Of a stretch of DNA of 60,441 bases, positions 1-9,694 are shown one piece after another. The notes below the pieces were generated by a model. It was not told where the DNA came from. It made no database searches and saw nothing but the letters and a program-made list of their open reading frames with translations. Source of the stretch: an uncultured Bacteroides sp. (GTDB lineage Bacteria; Bacteroidota; Bacteroidia; Chitinophagales; Chitinophagaceae). A program made the translations under genes and the position numbers. The first letter of the stretch is position 1; every line of letters starts with the position of its first letter. Location: positions 1 through 60,441 of the forward strand of contig CABHOP010000073.1 of NCBI GenBank assembly GCA_902168085.1, written 5' to 3'.

Positions 1-847
1 TGCACAGTGCAAAGTATCCATAGCCTGTCTGCACATTGGTAGGCAGGTTGATGGGTTCGCCTGTCAGTTGGTTGATGAGGTAACCGGTGCGCTTATACGC
101 CTGCAGGTATTTATAATAGCCGCCATCCACACGGCCCACCTGCACTACCAGCGTATCGCCCGCCGATGCCTTGATGGTGAAGCTATGGTTCAGCGCAGCC
201 GTGGCATTGCTTTGCGGCAGTTCCAGTTGCTTGGGTTCAAAGGTGGCCATAGCGCTCATGTTCTGCCCCGCCGGGCCCGACATCACTTTTACATTTTCGC
301 GTAGTTGTTTTGTGGTGGTATAGCCTATAAAGTATTTGGCATCTTTCTGCGCATCGGGTATAGCCACCTGTAGTGTACACAAGGTATCACCATTGCGAAT
401 ACCTTTGTATATAGGCGTTACGCTGCTACCCTGTGGCTGCACATAGTAGGTGGTGGTAGCAGTGGCCGTTGTGCCTTTCTTCGGGTCGGTAACGTGCAGG
501 GTATAGTTGCTGCCATCTTTCAGCTCCAGCTCATTGCTGCCATATACGCCGGGCGATAGCCTGTACAGGTTATGCGTAGCACCATTCCCTTCGCTGATGC
601 GCACCATACCGCTATCTACCAATATATCGCGCGGTATCTTGCCATGCCCGTTGCGGTCGCTGATGTTCCTGATAGATTCCATAGAATACCCTGCTGATAC
701 TACTACACCTTCCGCATCGGTAATCGTGGCCGATATAACAGGGGCATCCTTTTGCTGCGGCATTTTTATATCTAATGGTTCAGGCTTGCGGCAGCTATAA
801 AACAAAGCCAGCATTGATAACAAAAACACTATTTTAATACTATACAT
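1..847 (-). CDS. DUF4249-type lipoprotein, 3' end outside window
   Basis: About 282 residues are visible; the C-terminus lies beyond the left edge. The protein opens with a lipoprotein signal (MYSIKIVFLLSMLALFYSC, Cys 19 as the lipidated residue), followed by a carboxypeptidase-regulatory-like segment (GSNELELKDGSNYTLHV) and, near the break, the GYGYFA motif common in DUF4249 proteins. It lies 14 bp downstream of a TonB-dependent receptor gene on the same strand, the usual arrangement for this family. Known: such lipoproteins are outer-membrane partners of receptors, ligand usually unknown. Inferred: surface partner in uptake of an unidentified substrate. Confidence 0.8.
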   Translation of the reverse strand, partial: MYSIKIVFLLSMLALFYSCRKPEPLDIKMPQQKDAPVISATITDAEGVVVSAGYSMESIRNISDRNGHGKIPRDILVDSGMVRISEGNGATHNLYRLSPGVYGSNELELKDGSNYTLHVTDPKKGTTATATTTYYVQPQGSSVTPIYKGIRNGDTLCTLQVAIPDAQKDAKYFIGYTTTKQLRENVKVMSGPAGQNMSAMATFEPKQLELPQSNATAALNHSFTIKASAGDTLVVQVGRVDGGYYKYLQAYKRTGYLINQLTGEPINLPTNVQTGYGYFALC

Positions 848-861
848 AGTTGTGATGGTTT

Positions 862-2934
862 TTACAGATGGATATTAAGTGATGCAGCCATGATGGTGCC
901 AAACAGGCCCTGTTGCTGATATTTGTAGGTTTGCGATTTCTCGTCATACACGCGGCGCACGCTATGTGGCTGTGTGCGGTTGAATGCATTATATATGCTC
1001 AGGTGTGCATCGGCCTTTATATGCCTGCTGATGCCGAACTTATACGCCACATCCACATCCGTACGAAAAGCGGCAGACATGCGCATTTCATTTCTGCCCG
1101 TATAGGCAGGCAGGGTTTCCAGGCCCGCAAAGCCGGGCCTCGGCACCAGGTATTGGCTGGTTTGCCCGGTAAATGGGCTGCCGGTGGCATATACTACGGT
1201 AGTGCTCACGCTCCAGTTCTTCACCACATCATACATACCTACCAGCGATAATTGATGGCGGCGGTCGTAGCGGGCATAGTATTCTTTGCCACCATTCAGC
1301 GAGTCGAACTGCCTTTGCGCTACCGACCATGTATAGCCTGCCCAGCCGGTAAAGCGGCCTGCAGTTTTACTTACAAACAATTCCAGTCCATACGCGCGTC
1401 CTTTGCCCTGCACCAGTTCATCTTCATACTTATCATTCATCAGCAGTACAGCGCCTTCTTTATACTCGCTCAGGTGCTGCATCCATTTATAATAAGCTTC
1501 TGCACTGATGGAAATGCCTGCATTGGGTATGCTGTAGTAGTAGCCAAGGCTGGCCTGGTCGCTGATGGCGGGTTGTATCTTATCGGTAGCGGGGTACCAC
1601 AGGTCGGTAGGCAGCAGTAGCGATGAACCGCTAACCATATGCAGATACTGCACCATGCGCGCATACGATGCTTTGATACTGCTACGCTCGTTTATCATAT
1701 AGCGCAGCCCCAGCCTCGGTTCTGCATGCAGCAATAGTTTGCCGCCGGTGCTAAGCCCGCTGATGCGCATGCCTGCAGCTACCTGCCAGTTGCTGTCTAT
1801 ACGCAGCTCATCATTCACATATACCGCTGCTTCGTTATTGTGCAGGTGCTGGCCGTTACTGTTGCCAAAGCGTTCTACCAGCGGGCCATTGCTGCTTACG
1901 ATGTTGGGGTTGAAATAATGGTTCACCCATTGAAAACCGGCACTCAGCTTATGCCCTGCTATATGCGCCAGGCGCACATCTCCATTCACACCCATATCCC
2001 TTATAGCCGACTGCATATGTATGGTATTGCTGTTCATCTTACCATCTATAGCATAGCTAAAGCCCGAGTAGTAAGCCGTTACATCGCCCGATAGTTTGCT
2101 ATCCTTGCTCACATGGTTCCAGCGGGCAGACAATGTTTTATTGCCCATCTTCATGCCGCTTTGTATATCATCCTTCGCTTGTTTCTCTTCGCCATTGCTG
2201 CCATAGGTGTAAGGCTTCAGCACATCGCTGCCCGTGTAGCCGCTGATGTAGAAACGATTGCGGCTATCGGCCATGCAGTACAGTTTTGCATTCAGGTCGT
2301 GAAAGTGATAGGGCACTGTTTTCATCACTTGGTCTATATACGTGCGCCTGCCTGCTACCATCAGCGATGCTTTGTCTTTCACTACCGGCACCTGCACACT
2401 CGCCGATGATGATATGGTACCGATGCTCACATCGCCCCTGTATTCGCTAAGGCTGGCCTCCTTCGTACGCACATCCATTACCGATGACAGCCTGCCGCCA
2501 TACTTTGCCCCAAAGCCCGACTTATACAACTGCACATCCTTCAGCGCCGTATTGTTGAACACCGAGAAGAAACCCAGCAGGTGGCCCGCGTTATACAGCG
2601 GTGCGCCATCCAGCAATATCAGGTTCTCATCATTAGCACCACCGCGCACATACATACCAATGCTGCCTTCCGTGCCGCTCTTTACGCCGGGTGTCAGTTG
2701 CAGGGCCTTTACGACATCGGCCTCACCACCTATGGCGGGGGCTTTCAGCAGCATGGCTACCGGCAGTTCCGTTTTGCCCATCTGCATGCTTTCTACAAAC
2801 TGGCGGGTGTTGGTGCGGGCCTTTACCGTTACCTCGCCCAACTGGCGGGTAGCAGCAGTACTATCTGTAGCGGCCTGCGCCATCACAGCGCTGCCTTTAA
2901 GGAGAATAAAAAGAAGGGGGTGTAATGCTTTCAT
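862..2934 (-). CDS. TonB-dependent receptor (plug and beta-barrel)
   Basis: 690 residues. An N-terminal signal peptide ends near AQA, and a plug domain covers about residues 35-160 (VVKALQLTPGVKSG, YVRGGANDENLILLDG, FGAKYGGRLSSVMDV). The rest is barrel-like with alternating aromatic strands, ending in ASLNIHL. Unlike many Bacteroidota receptors it has no N-terminal carboxypeptidase-D-like domain and is on the short side. It should import a large or scarce ligand through the outer membrane using TonB energy. The DUF4249 gene follows after 14 bp, so the two are probably one operon. The ligand cannot be told from sequence. Confidence 0.9.
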   Translation of the reverse strand: MKALHPLLFILLKGSAVMAQAATDSTAATRQLGEVTVKARTNTRQFVESMQMGKTELPVAMLLKAPAIGGEADVVKALQLTPGVKSGTEGSIGMYVRGGANDENLILLDGAPLYNAGHLLGFFSVFNNTALKDVQLYKSGFGAKYGGRLSSVMDVRTKEASLSEYRGDVSIGTISSSASVQVPVVKDKASLMVAGRRTYIDQVMKTVPYHFHDLNAKLYCMADSRNRFYISGYTGSDVLKPYTYGSNGEEKQAKDDIQSGMKMGNKTLSARWNHVSKDSKLSGDVTAYYSGFSYAIDGKMNSNTIHMQSAIRDMGVNGDVRLAHIAGHKLSAGFQWVNHYFNPNIVSSNGPLVERFGNSNGQHLHNNEAAVYVNDELRIDSNWQVAAGMRISGLSTGGKLLLHAEPRLGLRYMINERSSIKASYARMVQYLHMVSGSSLLLPTDLWYPATDKIQPAISDQASLGYYYSIPNAGISISAEAYYKWMQHLSEYKEGAVLLMNDKYEDELVQGKGRAYGLELFVSKTAGRFTGWAGYTWSVAQRQFDSLNGGKEYYARYDRRHQLSLVGMYDVVKNWSVSTTVVYATGSPFTGQTSQYLVPRPGFAGLETLPAYTGRNEMRMSAAFRTDVDVAYKFGISRHIKADAHLSIYNAFNRTQPHSVRRVYDEKSQTYKYQQQGLFGTIMAASLNIHL

Positions 2935-3065
2935 TGTTTACCGATGTACAGTGGTAAAACATAAAAGCACCCGCCCACCCCCACAGGAAAATATTTATTT
3001 TTTCAGCGTAGGGGTAGTAAGGGGTTGGTGCGTTTTAGGGGGATGGAGCGCGCTATTTGCCATTG

Positions 3066-3092
3066 TTGCACCTCCTGCTTTTGTTACCTTTG
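3066..3092 (+). promoter_or_regulatory. Bacteroidota-type promoter of the nitrilase-family gene
   Basis: TTG at 3066-3068, 16 bp spacer, then TACCTTTG at 3085-3092, a full match to the TAnnTTTG -7 box. The ATG follows 16 bp later. Confidence 0.6.
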
Positions 3093-3108
3093 CATATATA
3101 CACACCAT

Positions 3109-3891
3109 ATGAAAATAGCACTCGCCAGTCCTGCCTTTCCTGCTTCTTTAGAAATAGCCCTTAGCCAGGCAGCAGCATTGATACAGGAAGCTGCACAACA
3201 GCAGGCTACTATCATCTGCTTCCCTGAAAGCTACCTGCCCGGCTATCCTAATATAGCGCAGCCTATGGGCACTTATACGCAGGATGATATGGAAGCGGCA
3301 CTGGTGGCGGCATGCGAAATGGCAAGGACGAATCATATAAACGTCATCATGCCGATGGATGGCTATATAGATGGCAAGGTGTATAACCTGGCCTATGTAA
3401 TATCTGCCGCGGGAGAAGTGCAGGGTTATCAAACCAAAAACCAGCTCGACCCATCGGAAGATGCACTATGGGAGCCCGGCACGCAGCGCACACTTTTTGA
3501 AATAGACGGTTTAAAGTTTGGCATCACCATTTGCCACGAAGGTTTTCGCTACCCGGAATCGGTAAGGTGGGCAGCTACCCGCGGCGCACATATCGTATTT
3601 CACCCGCACTTCACCGGTAGTGATGCGAGCGGCAATACCATCAGCGAATGGGGACATAAAGACAGCCCCTATTATGAAAAGGCTATGATGATGCGCGCCA
3701 TGGAAAACACCATTTACTTCGCCAGTGTAAATTATAGCATGCGCTACCCGGAATCTGCCAGCTCTGTCATAGCACCCGATGGCAGTTGCATAGCGCACCA
3801 GCCCTATGGCAAGCCGGGCATAGTAGTAGCCGAAATAGACCCCGAGAAAGCCACCGGCTTGCTGGCTAAACGATTTAAAGCCATATTATAA
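3109..3891 (+). CDS. Carbon-nitrogen hydrolase (nitrilase superfamily)
   Basis: 260 residues, the usual size for the family. The Glu-Lys-Cys catalytic triad is visible: Glu40 (CFPESYLPGYP), Lys110 (YQTKNQLDP) and Cys142 (ITICHEGFRYPE). These enzymes hydrolyse C-N bonds of nitriles, amides or carbamoyl compounds through a cysteine thioester. The ATG at 3109 is chosen because the protein fold begins there (MKIALASPAF) and a consensus promoter lies just upstream; an in-frame longer start would precede the promoter. The substrate is not evident; the SYLPGYP stretch is reminiscent of true nitrilases, but an amidase is equally possible. Confidence 0.88.
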   Translation: MKIALASPAFPASLEIALSQAAALIQEAAQQQATIICFPESYLPGYPNIAQPMGTYTQDDMEAALVAACEMARTNHINVIMPMDGYIDGKVYNLAYVISAAGEVQGYQTKNQLDPSEDALWEPGTQRTLFEIDGLKFGITICHEGFRYPESVRWAATRGAHIVFHPHFTGSDASGNTISEWGHKDSPYYEKAMMMRAMENTIYFASVNYSMRYPESASSVIAPDGSCIAHQPYGKPGIVVAEIDPEKATGLLAKRFKAIL

Positions 3892-3896
3892 ACACA

Positions 3897-4673
3897 CTAC
3901 CTTTTCACCTTTTCAAAGTACTTACCGTTGAAGCGGTAGGTGATAAACTTACGCGTCACCTTGCCATCTTCAAGCACTATGGGTATGTAAAGCGTTTTTG
4001 TTTTGCTATTATACTTTATCAGCGTCAGCGGGCGTTCGGGACGGTCCTTCACACTAAAGAAATCATAGTTGATATGGATAGAATTGCCCAGCCCGCTATT
4101 CGTTCTAAATATTTTAGGCTGGCTCAGTTTCGTATTTTCTATGCTGAAAACATCAACACCCTGCACGACATTTTTGCCTGTATAGAAAAAATTGTAAATA
4201 GCTATATAGTAAGTTCTGCTACCTGCATTTAAAGTAAAGACCTGTGAATACCACGAACCATAATTGCGATCCCCATCATTTCTTATCACTTCCCCATACA
4301 CCTTGCCTTTTTTCTTATACTGATAAGCATTATTATAATCACGCAGGCCTCCACCCATCCTCGTATCCCAGCTATATATACGAAATAAACCGTCGTCAGA
4401 CATTACTAAGCCTACACCTACCCGTTGCAAACTATCAAACTCATAGTTCAGCGATGGCGATACCTCTGATATATACTTGCTCAGCTTCTGTGCAAAATCA
4501 TAGTTATGCCTCATTAAGCTATCATAACTGAAATCTTCGCTATCCCGCTCATCCGTTATCTTCTTATACGCAATCACCAGTTCTTTCTCTATTTTCTGCA
4601 TACTTACTTTTTGACCGTAACTATGTACAGTGGCCAGCAGCAGCAATATGCAGATACGCATCAATGACTTCAT
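3897..4673 (-). CDS. Secreted protein of unknown function
   Basis: 258 residues from the ATG at 4673, preceding a clean signal peptide (MKSLMRICILLLLATVHSYGQ). An upstream in-frame start at 4712 would add 13 residues before the signal and is less likely. The mature part is beta-rich (FRIYSWDTRMGGGLRDYNNAYQYK, LYIPIVLEDGKVTRKFITYRFNGKYFEKV), resembling uncharacterised periplasmic proteins of Bacteroidota. I recognise no named domain. It ends 5 bp from the end of the convergent nitrilase-family gene and starts divergently from the methyltransferase gene. Confidence 0.7.
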   Translation of the reverse strand: MKSLMRICILLLLATVHSYGQKVSMQKIEKELVIAYKKITDERDSEDFSYDSLMRHNYDFAQKLSKYISEVSPSLNYEFDSLQRVGVGLVMSDDGLFRIYSWDTRMGGGLRDYNNAYQYKKKGKVYGEVIRNDGDRNYGSWYSQVFTLNAGSRTYYIAIYNFFYTGKNVVQGVDVFSIENTKLSQPKIFRTNSGLGNSIHINYDFFSVKDRPERPLTLIKYNSKTKTLYIPIVLEDGKVTRKFITYRFNGKYFEKVKR

Positions 4674-4733
4674 AAGCAGCAAATTAACAAATCCTTTGTT
4701 ACGCTTTGGCACATGCCTTGCAGCTTACTGTGC

Positions 4734-5498
4734 ATGACCACACACCACCCATCTTTTGACTACGATGCAAAAGGGCAGCAATATGCCCGCCATCGCCAAA
4801 CCGATCCACGCATTGCTGCCTATGTGCATGCCGAACTAAAAGACAGCCATACGGTGCTCAACATTGGTGCCGGTGCCGGCTCTTACGAACCTGAAGACAA
4901 GTATGTGGTAGCCGTAGAGCCATCGGCCACTATGCGCGCCCAGCGCCTGCAGCGCGGCAAGGTGCCTGCCATTATAGGCAACGCCGGCAGCCTGCCTTTC
5001 GATGATAAGAGCTTTGATGCTTCGATGGCCATCTACACCATCCACCACTGGCCCGATGCGGCTGCCGGGCTGCGCGAAATGCGCCGTGTTACCAAAGGCC
5101 CGGTACTCATCTACACCTCCGACCCCAATGCGCTGAATGATTTCTGGAACGTCCATTATTTCCCCGAAGTAGTAGCTGCCGAAAAGCGCCGCTACCCTAC
5201 TATCGATTTCATTACCGGCACCCTTGGTGGCCGCTGCGAGGTGCAGGCCATACCCGTACCGCTCGATTGTGCAGATGGTTTCCAGGAGGCTTTCTATGGC
5301 CGTCCCGAAGCCTTTCTATCGCCCGATGTGCGTGCCAACCAAAGTGCCTGGGGTTTTGTAGATGCAGCTACCGTGCAGCGCAGCGTGCAGCACCTGGCCG
5401 ATGACCTGGCAAGCGGCGCATGGGATGCTAAGTATGGCCACTACCGCACACTGCCGCAGGCTACTTTCTCTATACGGTTGGTGATAGCTTATCCTTAA
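4734..5498 (+). CDS. Class I SAM-dependent methyltransferase
   Basis: 254 residues from ATG 4734 (MTTHHPSFDYDAKGQQYA). Methyltransferase motif I is VLNIGAGAGSYE, followed by an acidic loop (AVEPSATM) and the Methyltransf_11-like stretch SLPFDDKSFDASMAIYTIHHWPD. It transfers a methyl group from S-adenosylmethionine to an unidentified small molecule in the cytoplasm. An in-frame ATG at 4713 adds seven residues without extending the conserved region. A terminator hairpin follows at 5510. Confidence 0.85.
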   Translation: MTTHHPSFDYDAKGQQYARHRQTDPRIAAYVHAELKDSHTVLNIGAGAGSYEPEDKYVVAVEPSATMRAQRLQRGKVPAIIGNAGSLPFDDKSFDASMAIYTIHHWPDAAAGLREMRRVTKGPVLIYTSDPNALNDFWNVHYFPEVVAAEKRRYPTIDFITGTLGGRCEVQAIPVPLDCADGFQEAFYGRPEAFLSPDVRANQSAWGFVDAATVQRSVQHLADDLASGAWDAKYGHYRTLPQATFSIRLVIAYP

Positions 5499-5509
5499 AA
5501 GACATTTGG

Positions 5510-5532
5510 AATCCCCGCCCTGTGCGGGGATT
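5510..5532 (+). terminator. Hairpin terminator after the methyltransferase
   Basis: Nine-base-pair perfect stem AATCCCCGC / GCGGGGATT with a 5-nt loop, 11 bp after the stop codon. Short T run only. Confidence 0.55.
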
Positions 5533-5557
5533 TGCATTATGTAAATGCTCCTATATG

Positions 5558-5965
5558 CTATAGTTTCATTTCGTATACATAGCTTTCACCGGTTATGGTA
5601 TCAAGAAAATAACGGTTATTATCTTCTTTATCACTATACCCATACTGAATGCAATGAATAGACGGGCGAAACCAAGCAGGTGCATCATCAGGCATTATCC
5701 ACTTAGATGTATCTTCCGTTAAGTAATTTTCTTTTACAAAAGCTTCCCACCACACGGGCGTAGTTTTAAAATGCAGATATACGATATACTCCTTCGTCCA
5801 GTGTGGCGATTGCCAGCCATGCCCGTGCAAGAGCCTTACTTCATCCGGTACTTCACGAGCCCAAATACTAAATGCCTTATTCGCATCATCAGTCTTAATC
5901 TCCCTGCAACTCATGTACAAACAGGCAATTACCAATAACCAAAGGCAGCTCAGTTTACTACTCAT
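5558..5965 (-). CDS. Small lipoprotein of unknown function
   Basis: 135 residues with a lipoprotein signal (MSSKLSCLWLLVIACLYMSC; lipobox LYMSC). The mature part is Trp-rich (GWQSPHWTKEYIVYLHFKT, VWWEAFVKENY), and AWFRPSIHCIQYGYSDKEDNNRYFLDTITGESYVYE suggests a small beta fold. No family recognised. It is monocistronic, convergent with the methyltransferase. Confidence 0.7.
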   Translation of the reverse strand: MSSKLSCLWLLVIACLYMSCREIKTDDANKAFSIWAREVPDEVRLLHGHGWQSPHWTKEYIVYLHFKTTPVWWEAFVKENYLTEDTSKWIMPDDAPAWFRPSIHCIQYGYSDKEDNNRYFLDTITGESYVYEMKL

Positions 5966-6081
5966 TCCTCAAATATACTTCTTACTGTCCCGTTATCAGC
6001 AGCCCGTTTATCTTCAGGTCTTCCCTGCCAACCATCCGGAAAACATGCCTCTTGTGGCATTCTATTAGTAGCTTCAGGGGT

Positions 6082-6636
6082 ATGGATACTTTACTGCAAC
6101 AGGTACGCGATTATGCCGATGCCGCACATGGTACGCAGATGCGCAAATACACACCCGAACGCTACATTGTGCATCCCGTACGGGTAATGGAAACCTGCGC
6201 CCAATATACCGACAGACAAACCATACTGGCCGCGGCCCTGCTGCACGATGTGCTGGAAGATACACCCGTAACACAACAGGAAATGCACGCCTTTTTGCAA
6301 ACAATTATGAGTGAAGAAGATGCGGCTGAAACCCTGAAGCTGGTAATAGAACTGACAGATGTATATGTAAAGAAAGACTACCCTAAAATGAACCGTCGCA
6401 CACGAAAGGCTAAAGAACAGCTACGCATAGCAGAAACAGGTGCCGATTCTCAAACCATTAAGTACGCCGATATTATAGACAATTGCAACGAAATAGTAAA
6501 GCACGACCCCGACTTTGCTAAAGTATTTCTGTATGAGTGCCGCGCCAACCTGCGCACAATGGGAAAAGGCCATGCAGACCTTTATAACCGTGCGGTGCAA
6601 AAGGTGGATGATGCTATTGCATCTATGAAAAAATAA
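6082..6636 (+). CDS. HD-domain phosphohydrolase, Mesh1/SpoT-hydrolase-like
   Basis: 184 residues from ATG 6082. The metal-binding HD signature is present: HPVRVMETC (first His), LLHDVLED (His-Asp) and KYADIIDN (distal Asp), in the order found in the (p)ppGpp-hydrolase half of RelA/SpoT proteins and stand-alone Mesh1 enzymes. No synthetase domain follows. Likely a metal-dependent phosphohydrolase of alarmones or another nucleotide. The ATG at 6082 is preferred over an in-frame upstream codon because the conserved helix starts at MDTLLQQVRDYA. Confidence 0.75.
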   Translation: MDTLLQQVRDYADAAHGTQMRKYTPERYIVHPVRVMETCAQYTDRQTILAAALLHDVLEDTPVTQQEMHAFLQTIMSEEDAAETLKLVIELTDVYVKKDYPKMNRRTRKAKEQLRIAETGADSQTIKYADIIDNCNEIVKHDPDFAKVFLYECRANLRTMGKGHADLYNRAVQKVDDAIASMKK

Positions 6637-6713
6637 CTCAGCGTTTCTTGCAATCGGTAACACTTTGCATTTCCCACACGGTATAACCGGGAGCGACGTA
6701 TATGGCTTTCTCA

Positions 6714-6956
6714 TCAGGAAGCGTTCTCTACCAGGTCCACTTTCGGGTGTGCCAGCCGTTTGTTGTTTTGATAATATCTGCCGTCTGTCAGCATTACACG
6801 GCCTTCCTGCTGCAATTCTTTCAGCAGGCTGTCCAGCACTTCCGGCGTTACGTTAAAGTATAGCAACAAGGTATCTACCCCTATGGGTTGTTTCACTTTC
6901 TGTAGTTTTTTGATGTCCTTCAGCTTCTTAAGGACATCGGCGGCATGTAAATTCAT
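6714..6956 (-). CDS. Small winged-helix-like protein
   Basis: 80 residues from ATG 6956. The sequence is helical with a pattern like a small winged-helix domain (IGVDTLLLYFNVTPEVLDSLLKELQQEG, then a strand pair RVMLTDGRYYQ). Could be a DNA-binding or adaptor protein; no specific family recognised. Monocistronic. Confidence 0.55.
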   Translation of the reverse strand: MNLHAADVLKKLKDIKKLQKVKQPIGVDTLLLYFNVTPEVLDSLLKELQQEGRVMLTDGRYYQNNKRLAHPKVDLVENAS

Positions 6957-7134
6957 GGTAAAGATTTTCTGTTTAAATAATAAAGAGCTTGGACCGCAAC
7001 TCGTTAAACAAAAAAAATAATGCCATGAGTAGCTCTTCATCTGGCATCCCATTCTGTATGCCATTAGATTCTTTCCTAAGCCCCCCACTATCATAATTCC
7101 TTTTTCCGTATATTTAACCTACCTAAAAACAACT

Positions 7135-7806
7135 ATGATGCTAAAAACCTTATTCCCCACCGCCCTACTGGCATTGTGCAGCCTCACCACCCACGCCCAG
7201 CGCGATGCACGTGTTCAACTACAACTTGGCAACTGGTCTTCGCCTAATGACAGGAATGGTATTGGGTTCAATGCTGTTGTTATTAATAGTGCAGGTATCT
7301 CTGCCGAACATCGTGTATATAAAAATCTCTTTGTGAAAGCAGGGTATCAGCGTTGGCTAACAATACCGGTACTTGGTACCAATATTGTTGATTACTATGA
7401 TAAAAATGCTCCTGACATGGCTAATGAAACGTCTATAGGCCATATTTATGAGCGTGCTAAATACAATACGATTGATGTAATGGCTGCTTATCGTTTACCA
7501 TTAGGCAGGCATGAACTATATGCAGCTGCAGGTGTTTCAACTGCTTTTGGTGTGGACTATGCATTAAAAAGCTACTACTTCGGTGGCGGATTTGCTGAAG
7601 GCGGATGTGAATTCGAAATTGACTTCAACGAAATCAAAGCCCATCACCTTGGCGCCGCATGGGAAGCGGGCTATAACTACAACTTCGCCCACCAAAGGCT
7701 CAACATCGGCACCTCCATCAGCGGCCAGCACTACGCTGCCGATTTCAACCTGTATACCGTAAAGCTGAACCTGGGGTACAACTTCAATATCGTGAGGAGG
7801 AAATGA
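7135..7806 (+). CDS. Outer-membrane beta-barrel-like protein
   Basis: 223 residues with an N-terminal signal peptide ending at HAQ. Alternating hydrophobic/aromatic strands (VFVKAGYQRW, YELYAAAGVSTAFG-type repeats, VKLNLGYNFNIV at the end) indicate a small outer-membrane barrel. No ligand or family can be assigned. A terminator follows at 7829. Confidence 0.7.
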   Translation: MMLKTLFPTALLALCSLTTHAQRDARVQLQLGNWSSPNDRNGIGFNAVVINSAGISAEHRVYKNLFVKAGYQRWLTIPVLGTNIVDYYDKNAPDMANETSIGHIYERAKYNTIDVMAAYRLPLGRHELYAAAGVSTAFGVDYALKSYYFGGGFAEGGCEFEIDFNEIKAHHLGAAWEAGYNYNFAHQRLNIGTSISGQHYAADFNLYTVKLNLGYNFNIVRRK

Positions 7807-7828
7807 TATATATCATTATAAAGTGAAA

Positions 7829-7859
7829 AGCGCCCCTGGCACCAGCGGGTGCTTTTTTA
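7829..7859 (+). terminator. Rho-independent terminator
   Basis: AGCGCCC (7829-7835) pairs with GGGTGCT (7847-7853) with one G-T pair, followed by a T tract; 22 bp after the barrel gene. Confidence 0.7.
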
Positions 7860-7956
7860 TTTAAACCCATTATCCCCATTCTGCACATTTTAGCAATACT
7901 TCTACACGCCCTTGCTTCCTTTTCCCTGCCGTGCGTTATATATTTACCCCGTGAGT

Positions 7957-9636
7957 ATGAGATATTTATTACCCCTTCTATTTGTAGCGATATTTTTTAC
8001 ATCCCCGGCATCGGCACAACCCGGCAATGCAGACTCTTTATTGGCCGTACTGAAAACAGCCGAAGAAGATACCAATAAAGCCAATATCCTAAGCGATCTT
8101 TCCAGCATTTACTTTCAGCAAGACGCTGAAAAAAGTAAAGAGTACGGCCGGCAGATGCTCGAACTTTCTACCAAACTACACTGGGACCGCGGCATTATGC
8201 GCGGCAATAACCTGGTAGCCCGCTGCTACGCCGTGCAAAACAACCAGCCCATGGCGCTAAAGCACTTCCAGGCAGCACTGGTAGCCGCCCGCAAGCTGAA
8301 AAGTGCACGCTACGAGGGCATCATGCTATCTTCCATCAGCGCTGTATATGCCAGCAATAATGATTACGATAAAGCATTGAGATATGCCTTTGAGGCCCGC
8401 AAGGTGAATGAGGCTGGCGGCATCAAATACATGCCCAACCTGATGATAAACATCGGTTACCTGTACATACGCCAGGAAAAAACCAAAGAAGCACTACCCT
8501 ATTACCAGGAAGCCCTGAAGATGGAACTGGCCTATGGCACCCCCCAAACCCGTGGCGAGCTGGCCAATATCTACCTCAACCTCGGCGGGGTGTACATCCG
8601 CACCGGCGATTTTGTAGCCACGCTCGAAAACTATTTTAAAGCCGCAGCCATGACACAGGAACTGGGTAATACCAATCACTATGCCTTTGCCATTGCCGAT
8701 ATCGGCGAAGCCTACGTGCGCATAGCCGAAGGCAAAAGCACCCGCCCCTTGCCCGATAGCCTGCGCAATAACACCGCCAACCTGGCAAAGGCTGAAAGAT
8801 ACCTGCAAGAGGCACTGGCACTGGGCAAACAGCTGCAGCTGATAGATATTATATCGGAAGTGAGTGGCAGCCTTTCTGCCATGCACCGGCTGCGCGGGCA
8901 GTACAAAGAGGCATATGAATATTATAACATCCATGTAACCCTGCGCGATAGCCTGCGCGATGTAGAGAAAGAAAAACAACTGGCACGGGTAGAGGCAGAA
9001 TTTGCCGTGCGCCAACATACCGATTCGCTCCATTATCAAAACGCATTAAAAGATAAAGAGATAACACGCCGCAAGCTGGAACGCAATGGCGGCATCCTCC
9101 TCATCAGCCTGGCAGGGGTCATAGGGCTGCTGCTCATCAACCGCCAAAAGCTGAAACATATACAAAAACGTAAAATAGCCGAAACCGAAAAGCACCAGGC
9201 CGAAGAAATGGCCCGCCTGCAACTGGCCGATTTTACCAAAAGCATACAGGAGAAAAACGAACTGCTGGAAACCTTCCACAATGAAATAGAAAAATACCAG
9301 GCACAGCCCAATAGCCAGGAACAGGCCGAAAAGGAAAAATCGCTGCAGTTATTACAAAGCGCTGTAATACTGAATGATGAACAATGGGTCAGCTTCCAGG
9401 CACTATTTAATAAAGTACATACAGGCTACATTAATAGGGTGAAGGAAAAATTCCCCGACCTCACCACTGCCGAGCTGCGCTTCATCCTTCTTACCAAGCT
9501 GGGCCTTAATAACAAGGAAATGGCCGCCATGCTGGGGGTAAGTACCGAGGCCGTACGGGTCAGCAAGCACCGTTTGCTGAAAAAAATACAGCTTCCCGAA
9601 GATGTTTCCCTGGAAGAAGCGGTACATACCATCTAA
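7957..9636 (+). CDS. Membrane-anchored TPR regulator with C-terminal LuxR-like HTH
   Basis: 559 residues from ATG 7957 (MRYLLPLLFVAIFF, signal peptide). Order: TPR repeats over about residues 30-330 (for example YIRQEKTKEALPYYQEALKM), one transmembrane helix near 380 (NGGILLISLAGVIGLLLI), a coiled coil, then an HTH near the end (TTAELRFILLTKLGLNNKEMAAMLG, STEAVRVSKHRLLKKI). This one-piece architecture, sensing TPRs outside the membrane and a DNA-binding domain inside, is widespread in Bacteroidota. Target genes unknown; the nearest downstream gene is the 31-residue peptide with a repeat-rich promoter. Confidence 0.85.
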   Translation: MRYLLPLLFVAIFFTSPASAQPGNADSLLAVLKTAEEDTNKANILSDLSSIYFQQDAEKSKEYGRQMLELSTKLHWDRGIMRGNNLVARCYAVQNNQPMALKHFQAALVAARKLKSARYEGIMLSSISAVYASNNDYDKALRYAFEARKVNEAGGIKYMPNLMINIGYLYIRQEKTKEALPYYQEALKMELAYGTPQTRGELANIYLNLGGVYIRTGDFVATLENYFKAAAMTQELGNTNHYAFAIADIGEAYVRIAEGKSTRPLPDSLRNNTANLAKAERYLQEALALGKQLQLIDIISEVSGSLSAMHRLRGQYKEAYEYYNIHVTLRDSLRDVEKEKQLARVEAEFAVRQHTDSLHYQNALKDKEITRRKLERNGGILLISLAGVIGLLLINRQKLKHIQKRKIAETEKHQAEEMARLQLADFTKSIQEKNELLETFHNEIEKYQAQPNSQEQAEKEKSLQLLQSAVILNDEQWVSFQALFNKVHTGYINRVKEKFPDLTTAELRFILLTKLGLNNKEMAAMLGVSTEAVRVSKHRLLKKIQLPEDVSLEEAVHTI

Positions 9637-9663
9637 CTTTCAAAACACATAAACTATTGATTT

Positions 9664-9694
9664 ACAATATCGTTACGCTATGTAACGATATTGT
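9664..9694. repeat. Perfect 13-bp inverted repeat
   Basis: ACAATATCGTTAC, loop GCTAT, GTAACGATATTGT. It lies 27 bp after the TPR/HTH gene and overlaps the first GTAAC half-sites of the downstream promoter. No T run follows, so an operator is as plausible as a terminator. Confidence 0.6.
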